NCBI RefSeq assembly: GCF_013266735.1
Contig: NZ_JABSNU010000003.1
Location: 186,001-250,000 of the forward strand
Direction: 5' to 3'
From: Pedobacter foliorum
GTDB lineage: Bacteria > Bacteroidota > Bacteroidia > Sphingobacteriales > Sphingobacteriaceae
DNA length: 64,000 nt
The notes beneath the pieces are model-generated. The model saw nothing but the letters and a program-made list of their open reading frames with translations, was not told the origin of the DNA and searched no databases. How positions within the stretch are numbered: the first letter of the stretch is position 1; each line of letters starts with the position of its first letter. Both the position numbers and the translations under genes were made by a program. Positions 1 to 8,574 of the stretch are shown here, piece after piece.

Positions 1-792
1 ATTTCGCCGACATATAATTTCGGTAAATCATTAGTCGCTAAAAGCGATTGTAAGGCTTGTCACCAGATAAATGGCAAATCAGTTGGTCCATCATTTATGC
101 AGGTTGCTCAGCGTTATTCTGGTAACAAAGAGGCTGTAGGTCGTTTGGCTAAAAAGATTATTGTTGGTGGAGGTGGTGTTTGGGGAGAGCATGCGATGAG
201 TGCCCATCCTCAGATTTCTAATGATGATGCAACTGAGATTGTTAAGTATATTTTAAGTTTAAATGCTAAAAAGGCCAATGTTGCGCTACCGCAGCAAGGA
301 TCTGTGGCATTAAAACAGCATTTGGGCAATAAGGATCAGGGTAGGTATATTTTCTCTGCTTCTTATACCGATAAAGGTGGAGCAATAACCCCGTTAACAA
401 AAAAGGAAACGATTGTATTGCGTCCGGCAAAAGTACAGGCAGAGGATGCTGATGTGTTTCACAATGTAGATAAAAGTGATACGTATGTTGGTAGCATCCA
501 CAATAAGTCTTATTTCGTGCTAAAAAACATCGACTTAAGAAATATTGATAAACTTACTTATTACTATGCCTCAGCAAGCCATAATGGAACTATTGAAGTT
601 CATATTGATTCGCCAAAAGGTGAGGTGATTAGTACTGTCGATTTTACCAAAACAGGTAACTGGGAGAAGTATACGGAACTAAGTACTGCTATAAAAAATC
701 CTGGAGGTAAGCATGATCTTTATTTCGTGTTTGTAAAAAATACCCAACCAAATAGAGATTTAATAAGTGTAGATTGGATCAATTTTGAGTAA
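1..792 (+). CDS. C-terminal part of secreted cytochrome c / CBM6 protein (5' end outside window)
   Basis: The frame is open from base 1, so this is the end of a longer protein. A c-type haem site CKACH is encoded at 49-63, and a Met in AMSAHP (about 196) is the likely distal ligand, giving one cytochrome c domain over roughly the first 90 residues. After a linker, a CBM6-like beta-sandwich starts near VQAEDADVF (about 430) and runs to the stop. In Bacteroidota this pairing usually ends large periplasmic proteins that also carry ThuA or PQQ/sorbosone-dehydrogenase domains; that upstream part is inferred, not seen. It would oxidise a sugar and pass electrons to the haem. The stop overlaps the next gene by 8 nt, so the two are probably cotranscribed. 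Confidence 0.75.
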   Translation: MSPTYNFGKSLVAKSDCKACHQINGKSVGPSFMQVAQRYSGNKEAVGRLAKKIIVGGGGVWGEHAMSAHPQISNDDATEIVKYILSLNAKKANVALPQQGSVALKQHLGNKDQGRYIFSASYTDKGGAITPLTKKETIVLRPAKVQAEDADVFHNVDKSDTYVGSIHNKSYFVLKNIDLRNIDKLTYYYASASHNGTIEVHIDSPKGEVISTVDFTKTGNWEKYTELSTAIKNPGGKHDLYFVFVKNTQPNRDLISVDWINFE

Positions 793-1696
793 GTTATTCA
801 GCTTTGCGTTTTTATCGCTAGTGCTTGTGGTTCCATACTGTAAGGCTCAAGAGGTGATGCCATTGTATCCAGATAAAATACCAAACTCCAGGTCTGTAAC
901 TAATGATGAACTGAGAACAGCTAATGGAGACGTAGATAGTTTAACTTCTAACGTTTCCATTCCTACTCTTTCTGTTTTCTTGCCTCCAAAGGGTTTAGGG
1001 AATGGAACTGCGGTTATTATTTGCCCAGGTGGTGGGTATCATGTTCTGCTTACAAAAAGAGAGGGCAGTGATGCAGCCAGAGCATTTGCTAAAATGGGCG
1101 TAACGGCTTTCGTGTTAAAATACAGATTGCCGAGCGATAAGACAATGTTAGATAAATCTATTGGCCCGTTGCAAGATGCTCAACAGGCAATTAAAATAGT
1201 GAGGCAGAATGCTAAGGAATGGAATGTTGATCCAAATAAAATAGGTATTCTGGGCTTTTCTGCAGGAGGGCATCTTGCCGCCACTGCAGGAACACATTTT
1301 AAAACGGCTGTTGTAGAGAATGGGAAAGGGACTAGTCTTAGGCCTGATTTTATGTTACTCATAAATCCTGTTATTTCCTTTACCAATAAGATTGGTCATA
1401 TTGGCTCAAGAGATAATCTTCTTGGGCCTTCACCAACGGAAGAAAAGATAAAACTGTACTCTAATGAGTTGCAGGTAACTGCTGAAACTCCTCCTTCGAT
1501 TTTAATCCATTCTGATGCTGATCAGGTTGTGCCTGTAGCTAATAGCATGGAATTCTATAGGGCCCTTAAAGAAAATAAGGTTTCAGGAGAGCTGCATATT
1601 TATGCTAAAGGAGAGCATGGTTTTTTAACAGCACCTTCTTTTGATGAATGGTTTGGGCGGTGCATTTTCTGGATGAAAAGCATGTCTCTGATTTGA
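785..1696 (+). CDS. Secreted alpha/beta-hydrolase, carbohydrate/acetyl esterase type
   Basis: This is a 303-residue exported hydrolase. The start is TTG at 785; it is chosen because it gives a clean signal peptide (about residues 1-21, ending before QEV) and no early ATG exists. Key features are the oxyanion segment CPGGGY (about 78), the nucleophile elbow GFSAGG (Ser near 158), an Asp in SDADQVVP and a His in GEHGF near the C terminus, which together form a Ser-Asp-His triad. Relatives are the BD-FAE/acetyl-xylan-esterase-like proteins, often mislabelled xylanase. It overlaps the preceding cytochrome/CBM gene, which suggests both act on polysaccharide-derived substrates in the periplasm. The exact ester substrate cannot be told. 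Confidence 0.8.
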   Translation: MSKLFSFAFLSLVLVVPYCKAQEVMPLYPDKIPNSRSVTNDELRTANGDVDSLTSNVSIPTLSVFLPPKGLGNGTAVIICPGGGYHVLLTKREGSDAARAFAKMGVTAFVLKYRLPSDKTMLDKSIGPLQDAQQAIKIVRQNAKEWNVDPNKIGILGFSAGGHLAATAGTHFKTAVVENGKGTSLRPDFMLLINPVISFTNKIGHIGSRDNLLGPSPTEEKIKLYSNELQVTAETPPSILIHSDADQVVPVANSMEFYRALKENKVSGELHIYAKGEHGFLTAPSFDEWFGRCIFWMKSMSLI

Positions 1697-1722
1697 AACT
1701 TAAATAAGAAAAAATAATAGGA

Positions 1723-1730
1723 TATCTTTG
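1723..1730 (+). promoter_or_regulatory. TAnnTTTG -7 box just before the start codon
   Basis: TATCTTTG lies 4 nt upstream of the ATG at 1735. In Bacteroidota this box sits about 7 nt before the transcription start, so the transcript would begin at or near the start codon. No clear TTTG box is seen 19-20 nt further upstream. Confidence 0.5.
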
Positions 1731-1734
1731 CCCT

Positions 1735-2295
1735 ATGTCGTCACATCATATCATTCGCGAGAAACAAGAACCAGCACTATATATCCACCATTTAGGTGCT
1801 TTTAATGAAGAGTATCTTGGCCAGCTATTAGAGTGGAGTCCAACATTAATAGTTAGCGCTGCGGTTTATGAGAAGGTAATTAGCCTTGGTTTAAAAGTGG
1901 ATGTTGTGGTTAATTCAAGTGATCAGGATTTTCAGGAAAACACTAAGGTTATCCATGCCAAATCAGAGGAGTTGGATGCTGTTTTAGATTACTTGATCGC
2001 AGAGAAATATCCTGCGGTAAACATTATTGATTCAGAAAGTAACTTAAGAGAATTGGGAAGCTATATTGATGCAATAAATATTGTTGTATTTACTGAAACG
2101 GAGAAATCATATGCCATTAAATCCGGATTTAATGTGTGGAAGCCTAAAGGCAGTGTTTTTAACATTGACGTAGTCTCTTATTTTGAAACGAGTAATTTAA
2201 AGCAAACGGAAAATAACAACTTTGAGGTAATAAATGATGGCTTTGTTGAGTTTACATTCAATGTGCCATACTTATTTATTGGCGAAGGGCTGTAA
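1735..2295 (+). CDS. Conserved cytoplasmic protein, possibly thiamine pyrophosphokinase-like
   Basis: This is a 186-residue soluble protein with no signal peptide or membrane segment. The N-terminal part (WSPTLIVSAAVYEKV, then KVDVVVNSSDQDF) and the C-terminal strand-rich tail (GFVEFTF...LFIGEGL) resemble the two-domain layout of thiamine pyrophosphokinases. The canonical acidic motifs of the catalytic domain are not clearly preserved, so the assignment rests on overall resemblance and is weak. If it is correct it would convert thiamine to TPP, matching the thiamine salvage locus at 38-43.8 kb. The start sits 4 nt after a -7 promoter box. A GNAT gene follows 19 bp downstream. Confidence 0.45.
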   Translation: MSSHHIIREKQEPALYIHHLGAFNEEYLGQLLEWSPTLIVSAAVYEKVISLGLKVDVVVNSSDQDFQENTKVIHAKSEELDAVLDYLIAEKYPAVNIIDSESNLRELGSYIDAINIVVFTETEKSYAIKSGFNVWKPKGSVFNIDVVSYFETSNLKQTENNNFEVINDGFVEFTFNVPYLFIGEGL

Positions 2296-2314
2296 TTGAA
2301 GAAGAAACCTGTAT

Positions 2315-2812
2315 ATGATAATTTTAAGGAAAGCTAAGGAAGAGGATATTGCTACTATTCAAGATTTGGCAGATAGAACCTGGCGGATTACTTACGCTGA
2401 GTATCTTTCAACAGAACAAATTGACTACATGTTGGAGAAAATGTATAACCGGGGAGAGTTGCTTTCGCAATTACAAAAGGGGTATGCCTTTTTGATTGCT
2501 GAGGAAGATGATATAGATCTGGGCTTTGCTAGCTTCTCTATTTTTGAGCCTGAAAATCATTCCTTTAAATTGCATAAGTTATATGTTTTACCTCAAACGC
2601 ATGGAAGAGGAGTAGGTAAGCTGTTAATCAACGAAGTTTTTAATTTGGTGAAAAGAGCCGGAGCAAAATCACTTCAGTTAAATGTAAACAAGAATAATAG
2701 GGCCAAGGACTTTTATGAAAAGGCTGGGTTTATAATAAAAGAAACCGTTATCCTTGATATCGGTAACGGTTTCGTAATGGACGATTATGTGATGGAAAAG
2801 ACCATCCTATAA
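2315..2812 (+). CDS. GNAT family N-acetyltransferase
   Basis: This 165-residue protein covers the whole GNAT fold. The acetyl-CoA-binding signature is seen as LYVLPQTHGRGVGKLLINEV (about residues 90-110), with the QxHGRGVG pyrophosphate loop, followed by LNVNKNNRAKDFYEKAGF, the usual motif B. It transfers an acetyl group from acetyl-CoA to an amine; the acceptor (small molecule or protein N terminus) cannot be deduced. It follows the possible thiamine pyrophosphokinase gene closely on the same strand, and ends 2 bp before the convergent M28 peptidase gene. Confidence 0.85.
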   Translation: MIILRKAKEEDIATIQDLADRTWRITYAEYLSTEQIDYMLEKMYNRGELLSQLQKGYAFLIAEEDDIDLGFASFSIFEPENHSFKLHKLYVLPQTHGRGVGKLLINEVFNLVKRAGAKSLQLNVNKNNRAKDFYEKAGFIIKETVILDIGNGFVMDDYVMEKTIL

Positions 2813-2814
2813 TT

Positions 2815-4128
2815 CTAGTTTTTTTCCAGTTTCGGAATCCTTGTTGGTGTATCAATACCTTTTACAATACTTATTGCACTCTTTGCAATCCCTTGTATGG
2901 TTGCCAATATATTCTCTGAATCTAATGTGCTGTATTCGTCTTTTACAGTATGATAAAACTTATCAATATCTATTTGATCGGTACTAATGGTGTGCGCCGG
3001 AACGCCAAGTGCGGCCAAGGTCGCATTGTCACTTCTATAGAATAGGTTTTGCTGTGGATATGGATCTGGGTGGAAAGTGAACTTCGTTCCTTTAAGGTTT
3101 TTCTGTAAAATCTGTCCGAAATCCGATTTATCGTAACCTGTTATAAAGGCAGTATTTTTACCAAACTTACTTTCCTTGCCAATCATTTCTATGTTAAACA
3201 TGGCTACAACATCATCAGGGTTTAGTTTCTCTGAAAAATGTCTGGCACCAAATCCTCCAATCTCTTCTGCTGTAAAAGCAACAAATATTAAAGTACGTTC
3301 ATTGTTGTTTAATTTCTTGTAGTACTTTGCCAAAGCGATCATAGCAGTTGTGCCGGATGCATCATCATCAGCGCCATTTGCAATACTATCTTGTCCATCA
3401 GCTTGGATAATGCCTAGGTGATCGTAATGACCAGAAAATATTACCAGTTCTTTGGCTTTTGATTTACCAGGAATCATACCTGCAACATTAAACAAGGGCA
3501 TTTTTGCAAAGGAGTTTTTAAGCTCTACTTTGAAATTGTTCGCAACTGTATCCTTATCGAGTACAAAAACAAGAGCGGTGGCTTTTGCGTTTAAATCTTT
3601 TTCGTCCAATATGCTGCCTTTCTCAAGATATCCTTTGATTCTGTTAAATGCATCAGCAAATTTTGCATCAACTAATATCAGTTGTTTCTTCCCGCTTCTG
3701 CTAATTGGTCTGAACTGATCCATGAAAGGTTTAGATGGATCAAGTTTTATCCACCCATCACTGTTTGTATTATCAAAAGATAAGTTTTCTGAAGTATTAC
3801 CAAACACCATTATGTTTGTTGGGTCAACAGCAGTACCGTCAATTGAAACGGATGTAGCCTCAGGTTTTAGCTGATATTTGAAAAAGGATTGACGATAACC
3901 TGTTTGTCCTTCAAGGGGCTTTAAACCAATTTTTTTAAACTCCGATTCAATAAAAGTTGCGGCCTTATCAATGCCGGGAGTAAAAGTCCCTCTGCCCTGC
4001 ATATCGTCGCTGCTTAGGGTTTTGATGAGTCTGTCGACATAATCTTTTGTGATTATTTTATTGATGTCTTGTGCGTTTGCTTGTTGTGCAATTAGAAGCA
4101 CAAAAAAGAAGTATAGGGCCTTTCTCAT
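2815..4128 (-). CDS. Secreted M28 family zinc aminopeptidase
   Basis: This is a 437-residue exported peptidase. The signal peptide is residues 1-19, ending ANAQ. The M28 metal ligands are visible: SGHYDHLG (His and Asp), GADDDASGT (bridging Asp), FTAEEIGGFGA (catalytic Glu and ligand Glu) and NIEMIG. A region of about 200 residues between the signal peptide and the catalytic core probably contains a PA-type insert. The family releases N-terminal amino acids from peptides and proteins in the periplasm. It begins 5 bp after the DUF4407 gene on the same strand, so the two form an operon. Confidence 0.88.
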   Translation of the reverse strand: MRKALYFFFVLLIAQQANAQDINKIITKDYVDRLIKTLSSDDMQGRGTFTPGIDKAATFIESEFKKIGLKPLEGQTGYRQSFFKYQLKPEATSVSIDGTAVDPTNIMVFGNTSENLSFDNTNSDGWIKLDPSKPFMDQFRPISRSGKKQLILVDAKFADAFNRIKGYLEKGSILDEKDLNAKATALVFVLDKDTVANNFKVELKNSFAKMPLFNVAGMIPGKSKAKELVIFSGHYDHLGIIQADGQDSIANGADDDASGTTAMIALAKYYKKLNNNERTLIFVAFTAEEIGGFGARHFSEKLNPDDVVAMFNIEMIGKESKFGKNTAFITGYDKSDFGQILQKNLKGTKFTFHPDPYPQQNLFYRSDNATLAALGVPAHTISTDQIDIDKFYHTVKDEYSTLDSENILATIQGIAKSAISIVKGIDTPTRIPKLEKN

Positions 4129-4133
4129 ATATG

Positions 4134-5219
4134 TTAATTAGAATTCAATGCGTTTTTTCTTCTGTTTATCTCCGTTGAAACACGTGTGTCGTGAACGCCA
4201 TCGATAACACTTATTTCATAGTCTTTGTCTTTATCAGATTCGTACATCTGGGCAGTTTCTATATTTTCTACAGATCTGTCGTATGGCCCTCTGCTGCTCA
4301 TCAATTTAACAAAAACGGGTAAGCATTCAAAGAAAATAAATAACAAGCCAATAAACGTTACTGCTAGTGAAGTATTTACATCTTTTTTACCATCAGGCCG
4401 AATACTTAATTGACCTAAGGCAGAGTTTCTGTCGGCAAAACCGGCTATGCTGGTTAAGCTATCAAGTTGTTTGCTGGTATATAATTTTTCACTCATTAAG
4501 CCATCAAACTGCTTTCTTCCATCAACAAAACCCTCTAGTTTTCGCACATCTGCTGATAAGGTGTCGAGGTTTTGCTCCCGTTGCTTCAGTTCTGCTTCCT
4601 TTCTTTTGGCATATGGGCCATAGCCCATAATCCCTGAAGTTTCAGTTGTTTTGTTTCCGAAGATTTCGAAATTTAGTTTTTGTCTGTCAACCTTTATTCC
4701 ACTTTCCATAGAATCTCGCTGAGCTTTTACATCTTTAAGTTTAGCAAGCTCAATTTTGTATTTATTGCCAAAAGCAGCATTAAGTGTGTCAATTTTTGAT
4801 CGCTGATTGGTTAAATAAGTAACCTTTAAGCGTTCCTTAATCTCCTTGTCGAATATTTTTAATTCAAGCGGACGAGAGATAACAATCCCGATCATGATAG
4901 CAAGTAAGATACGTGGGGTTGCCTGTAACACCTGCTTGCTGGTAGAAGCACTTTTATTAATACTTGAAACGATGTAACGATCCATGTTAAAAATGGCAAG
5001 ACCCCATATTAAGCCAAAAAGAAAAGCAAATGGAAGCGCCGTAGAATCGCCCTTGAAAACGAAATACATAGCGTAGCCACCAGAAAGAGCCGCAAATAAT
5101 CCGGTAAAGAAGATGGTGGCACCGATGCCAATGTATTTATTATGTTCTGTAGGGTGTTTTTCAAGTGTAGAAATGTGTACTCCTGAGCAGAACCAAAAGA
5201 AACGTGATACTGAATTCAT
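4134..5219 (-). CDS. DUF4407 membrane protein
   Basis: This is a 361-residue integral membrane protein matching the DUF4407 layout. Two hydrophobic segments near residues 30-50 and 60-80 come first, with the conserved AxxNMDRYIV-like stretch (IFNMDRYIVSSI, about 95-106). A third helix follows (about 123-140), then a long charged coiled-coil region of about 130 residues, then a last helix near 285-305 and a charged tail. Its function is unknown. It is first in an operon with the secreted M28 peptidase. A TAACTTTG -7 box lies 11 nt upstream of the start codon at 5231-5238. Confidence 0.8.
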   Translation of the reverse strand: MNSVSRFFWFCSGVHISTLEKHPTEHNKYIGIGATIFFTGLFAALSGGYAMYFVFKGDSTALPFAFLFGLIWGLAIFNMDRYIVSSINKSASTSKQVLQATPRILLAIMIGIVISRPLELKIFDKEIKERLKVTYLTNQRSKIDTLNAAFGNKYKIELAKLKDVKAQRDSMESGIKVDRQKLNFEIFGNKTTETSGIMGYGPYAKRKEAELKQREQNLDTLSADVRKLEGFVDGRKQFDGLMSEKLYTSKQLDSLTSIAGFADRNSALGQLSIRPDGKKDVNTSLAVTFIGLLFIFFECLPVFVKLMSSRGPYDRSVENIETAQMYESDKDKDYEISVIDGVHDTRVSTEINRRKNALNSN

Positions 5220-5230
5220 GATGTTAAGGC

Positions 5231-5238
5231 CAAAGTTA
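5231..5238 (-). promoter_or_regulatory. TAACTTTG -7 box for the DUF4407-M28 operon
   Basis: On the minus strand TAACTTTG lies 11 nt before the start codon at 5219, placing the expected transcription start only a few nucleotides upstream of it. A clear -33 box is not visible. Confidence 0.5.
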
Positions 5239-5364
5239 GCAAAGACTTACTATTAAACGCCCGACATACTTAGTTGTTACAGATATTCACTTTTTTGTAA
5301 TGTTTCCTTTTACTCTTGTGGATACTTGCGTAACTTTATCTAAGTTTGAAAAAATCAAAATGAT

Positions 5365-5685
5365 ATGATTAAGGAAATAACAGTTGAGGAGCTTAAAGCA
5401 AAGATTGATAATAAAGAAGATTTTCAGTTGATCGATGTTAGAGAGCCATTTGAATACGAAACTTCAAACCTTAACGGAGAGAATATCCCTTTGGGTGGTA
5501 TTTTAATTGAAGCGGATAAAATTGCTACCGATAAACCGGTAATTATGCAGTGCAGAAGTGGTAAAAGAAGTGCTATGGCAGTAATGCAATTAGAACAACA
5601 GCTTGGTTTAACCAATTTGTATAATCTTAAAGGAGGCATTCTGGCTTGGCAGGAAGCTTTTGATCCTGATATGCAAGTTTACTAA
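5365..5685 (+). CDS. Single-domain rhodanese-like protein
   Basis: This 106-residue protein is one rhodanese domain. It has the typical entry LIDVREPFEYE (about 23-33) and an active-site loop CRSGKRSA (Cys near 73) in the form CxxGxR used by single-domain sulfurtransferases such as GlpE/PspE types. There is no signal peptide, so it acts in the cytoplasm, moving sulfane sulfur between persulfides and thiol acceptors. A 62-residue membrane protein follows after 3 bp, so the pair is cotranscribed. The split YeeE-type sulfur transporter genes are about 7 kb away, and any link is speculation. Confidence 0.88.
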   Translation: MIKEITVEELKAKIDNKEDFQLIDVREPFEYETSNLNGENIPLGGILIEADKIATDKPVIMQCRSGKRSAMAVMQLEQQLGLTNLYNLKGGILAWQEAFDPDMQVY

Positions 5686-5688
5686 GGT

Positions 5689-5877
5689 ATGTTTAAGAAA
5701 GTAGCTTTAAATGTTTTTTACAACCTGGGAGTTATCTTGTCGGGGTATGGGATATTTTGGGCTTTTAATAATGGAAAATACCCAATAGTAGCGCTTTTTG
5801 TGGTTACCGCAGGGTTCTTCCTATATCAAAAGCTTCAACTCGTAAAAGAGATGCGTAGTACGCTTAAGAACAAGTAA
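5689..5877 (+). CDS. Small two-helix membrane protein
   Basis: This 62-residue protein has two hydrophobic segments (about residues 7-25 and 30-48) separated by a short polar turn and ends in a basic tail. It resembles small DUF6358-type proteins of Sphingobacteriaceae, but this is recollection and not a decisive motif. It is 3 bp downstream of the rhodanese gene and therefore in its operon. Its last 14 bp overlap the end of the convergent epimerase gene. Its function is unknown. Confidence 0.6.
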   Translation: MFKKVALNVFYNLGVILSGYGIFWAFNNGKYPIVALFVVTAGFFLYQKLQLVKEMRSTLKNK

Positions 5878-6901
5878 AAAGATCTTTAGGAATACCTTCC
5901 AGGCCAAGACCGGGAAGGTATTTTAATGAATATTTACCATCCACCATTTCTGGTGATTTAAATGGATTGTTTTTGGTTAATGATGGGCCATCCAAATCTG
6001 CCCAATCGCACAACGGAGCTAATGCAATTCCAGCTTGTGTTGCACACGAAGTTTCGCTCATACAACCAATAAGAACCTTCATTCCAAATGAACGTGCCTT
6101 TAGGATCATTTGGTGAGCCTCATACATACCTGCACTTTTCATCAGCTTTACATTAATGCCATGATAGGCGCCTTTTAATGCGTCCATGTCTAATAAACGC
6201 TGCACCGCTTCGTCAGCTATAATAGGGATTGGACTTCTGCCGGTTAGCCAGGCATTTCCATCCAGGTTGGTTTTATCCATTGGCTGTTCTATCAGCAATG
6301 CCCCCTTATCGTGTAACCAATAGATCATATCAATAGCTTGAGCTTTGTCTTTCCACCCCTGATTGGCATCAATATATAAAGGCAAATTACTTACACTTCT
6401 TATCGTATCGATAAGCTCTTTATCGTTGTCTCTGCCGAGTTTTATTTTTAGCACCTTAAATCCTTTGGCATCGGCTACTTTTTTCCTTATAACTTCAAGG
6501 GTATCAATTCCTATAGTAAAAGATGTTACAGGCATTTTTAACGGGTTGGCGCCATAAATTTCATAGCATGGCTTGTTTAAAATCTTGCCATTTATGTCGT
6601 TCAATGCAATATCTATCGCCGCTTTTATAGCAGGGTGACCACTTTCAATCTCATCAAGATATGCAATTGCCTCCTTGAAATTAAAAGGGTAAGTGAATCT
6701 TTTCCAATCTATCTTGTTTAAAAAAGCTGCGGCACTTTCTAAACTTTCGCCCATATAAGGAACCATTGATGCTTCGCCATATCCATCAACCCCTTCATAG
6801 GTAAGCTTTATCAGCATAAGAGGGGTACTTGTTCTGGTGAATTTGGCAATAGAAAAAGGATGTTTTAATTCCAGTTGATATGGTTTGGCGTTTACCTGCA
6901 T
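5864..6901 (-). CDS. Dipeptide epimerase (L-Ala-D/L-Glu epimerase type), enolase superfamily
   Basis: This 345-residue protein has the muconate-lactonizing-enzyme subgroup layout. The first Lys pair is KIKLGRD (about 155), metal ligands are in YIDANQGW (Asp), LIEQP (Glu) and IIADE (Asp), and the second catalytic Lys is in INVKLMKSAG. The capping domain begins YGEASMVPYMGES. Enzymes of this kind epimerise L-Ala-D-Glu from murein turnover to L-Ala-L-Glu; other dipeptide specificities occur in Bacteroidota and cannot be excluded. The stop overlaps the convergent small membrane protein gene by 14 bp. A TAACTTTG box is 25 nt upstream of the start codon. Confidence 0.85.
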   Translation of the reverse strand: MQVNAKPYQLELKHPFSIAKFTRTSTPLMLIKLTYEGVDGYGEASMVPYMGESLESAAAFLNKIDWKRFTYPFNFKEAIAYLDEIESGHPAIKAAIDIALNDINGKILNKPCYEIYGANPLKMPVTSFTIGIDTLEVIRKKVADAKGFKVLKIKLGRDNDKELIDTIRSVSNLPLYIDANQGWKDKAQAIDMIYWLHDKGALLIEQPMDKTNLDGNAWLTGRSPIPIIADEAVQRLLDMDALKGAYHGINVKLMKSAGMYEAHQMILKARSFGMKVLIGCMSETSCATQAGIALAPLCDWADLDGPSLTKNNPFKSPEMVDGKYSLKYLPGLGLEGIPKDLFTCS

Positions 6902-6926
6902 GAGCTAAAAAAGCTTTAAGTAATAT

Positions 6927-6934
6927 CAAAGTTA
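6927..6934 (-). promoter_or_regulatory. TAACTTTG -7 box of the dipeptide epimerase gene
   Basis: On the minus strand TAACTTTG lies 25 nt upstream of the epimerase start codon (6901), in the divergent gap with the gene starting at 6969. This spacing predicts a short normal leader. Confidence 0.5.
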
Positions 6935-6968
6935 AAAAAATGGGTGCTGCCGCTAATGTAAAAATAAT

Positions 6969-7958
6969 ATGCCTAATATTGCGCCTAGTATGAATAGCAC
7001 AATATATCAACCGTTTAAAAACTTCGATTTTAAGTATAAAAACTGCTTTCTTAGTGGAGATACGTTTTCTGCACCAATAACTGAGATCGGTATTTTACCT
7101 GAATGGCTTTTAAAAGTCGCCAACTTTAGCGGAGAGGAGCAGATTAAATTGCTTGATGAAAGCATACGTTCGTACAATAGCTTAAAGGTGCCATGCAGTA
7201 CTGAGGTGCTCACTAATTTTATTGAGCCTTTAGAAGAGAAAATTTCTAATGCTTTTTCAAAAGGCTATGAAGAAGTTTCTAAGCTTGATGAGGTTGAGCT
7301 GTTCAGATGGATTGGTAAATTCATGTATAGCCTTATTTATGTAGAAATGAATGCGGCCGTTCGTCAGCAGCAATTAAGTGCTGATGGAGTAAACATGTCG
7401 CAAGGGTTAATGCATAAGTTTGGAAATCTGCATACGATGATCCAGGGTATTTATACTGATGTAATATTTGAAGATTTTAAACCATGGTCAATAATTGTTG
7501 TTCCATTGGAAAAGCAGGACACGGCTTTTAGTTTTAGGGATGAGATCAACACAATGACTTTCTCTTTGAAATTAAAAGACTTCGGCATCATTGCCTGCCT
7601 GCAGGATAATGGAACGAATAAAAAATACCATCAGGAGTTGTTAGATCAAATTGGTGATTCAGCACTTTCGCCACAGCAGTTTGAAGAGCTTTGTGCACGT
7701 TTTTTCTACTCGGCTTATTTGTTCAACAGGCTGCCGGAATATGCAATATTACCTGTTGAAGGCTCAATTTATATTGATGCAATGCCATTGAGAGGCACCT
7801 TGAATAAGGCTCTTTTTGATCACTGGCAACATAAAACGTATGCTCAGGTTTTGCAGGATTTCTGGAAACCATGGGATCATACGCTTTTCGAAATCATTAA
7901 GGATCCAACAAACCCAATCAGTTATTTTAATCCATCAAGTTTACCAGCTACTACCTAG
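6969..7958 (+). CDS. Conserved hypothetical soluble protein
   Basis: I do not recognise this 329-residue protein. It has no signal peptide or membrane helix. Notable points are the early segment FKYKNCFLSGDTF (about 17-29), which resembles the start of a nucleic-acid-handling HNH-like protein but lacks supporting catalytic residues, and several aromatic-rich stretches (FKPWSIIVVPL, YFNPSSLPA). An in-frame ATG at 6990 is an alternative start. It is divergent from the epimerase gene. Its TAG stop and the stop of the convergent rhomboid gene share the palindrome CTAG at 7955-7958. Codon use looks like that of its neighbours. Confidence 0.6.
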   Translation: MPNIAPSMNSTIYQPFKNFDFKYKNCFLSGDTFSAPITEIGILPEWLLKVANFSGEEQIKLLDESIRSYNSLKVPCSTEVLTNFIEPLEEKISNAFSKGYEEVSKLDEVELFRWIGKFMYSLIYVEMNAAVRQQQLSADGVNMSQGLMHKFGNLHTMIQGIYTDVIFEDFKPWSIIVVPLEKQDTAFSFRDEINTMTFSLKLKDFGIIACLQDNGTNKKYHQELLDQIGDSALSPQQFEELCARFFYSAYLFNRLPEYAILPVEGSIYIDAMPLRGTLNKALFDHWQHKTYAQVLQDFWKPWDHTLFEIIKDPTNPISYFNPSSLPATT

Positions 7959-8572
7959 CCTATTTTTGCAATTATCTGACTTAAGAAATGAGGAATTGTT
8001 CCCGGAACAATTAGTACAGTAACAATTAATCCGGCAAGGGCACCAAAAAAGTGAGCATCATGGTTAATGTGGTCTCGTGAATGTCTGGATGCATATACAC
8101 AATATACCAGGTAGAGTGGCCCAAATATTATAGCCCAAATTGGAATTGGTAAAGGAAATATCATCATGGAAGTAAAGGGCTGAAATAGAATGTAGCTAAA
8201 CAATACTGCGCTTATTGCTCCTGAAGCACCTAAGCTGTTATACCACATGTCGTTTTTATGCTTTATTACAGATGGGATATCGCTTAAAATTAAACCCATA
8301 AAATAGACCACACCAAACTGCCATGAACCTATCATTGCCTCAAGTTGAAAAGCAAAGAAAAAGAAGGTCATCATATTAAAAATTAAGTGCATCCAATCTG
8401 CATGGATCAATCCGCTTGTTATCAGTGTATAAACTTTATACCTGCGAGACACACTATATGGATGTAGCATGAATTTGCCAAACAACCCAGGGTCGTTAAA
8501 GGCGTATATACTCGTAATAATGGTAAAGACAAAGATTATTGAGGCTACTGGTGTATGCTGAAGGTATTCCAT
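7955..8572 (-). CDS. Rhomboid family intramembrane serine protease
   Basis: This 205-residue membrane protein has about six hydrophobic segments. The rhomboid signature is complete: HADWMHLIFN (the HxxxxHxxxN motif, about 57-66), the nucleophile in LGASGA (Ser near 118) and the catalytic His in NHDAHFFGALAG (near 178). It cleaves transmembrane substrates within the inner membrane; the substrate is unknown. It starts 2 bp after the M14 peptidase stop on the same strand, so it is third in an operon with an outer-membrane protein and the M14 enzyme. It is convergent with and overlaps the preceding gene by 4 bp. Confidence 0.93.
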   Translation of the reverse strand: MEYLQHTPVASIIFVFTIITSIYAFNDPGLFGKFMLHPYSVSRRYKVYTLITSGLIHADWMHLIFNMMTFFFFAFQLEAMIGSWQFGVVYFMGLILSDIPSVIKHKNDMWYNSLGASGAISAVLFSYILFQPFTSMMIFPLPIPIWAIIFGPLYLVYCVYASRHSRDHINHDAHFFGALAGLIVTVLIVPGTIPHFLSQIIAKIG

Positions 8573-8574
8573 TG

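Noticed and set aside
785..1696. Call as endo-1,4-beta-xylanase
   Set aside because: The GFSAGG elbow and the Ser-Asp-His layout are those of an esterase; no glycosidase motif is present.
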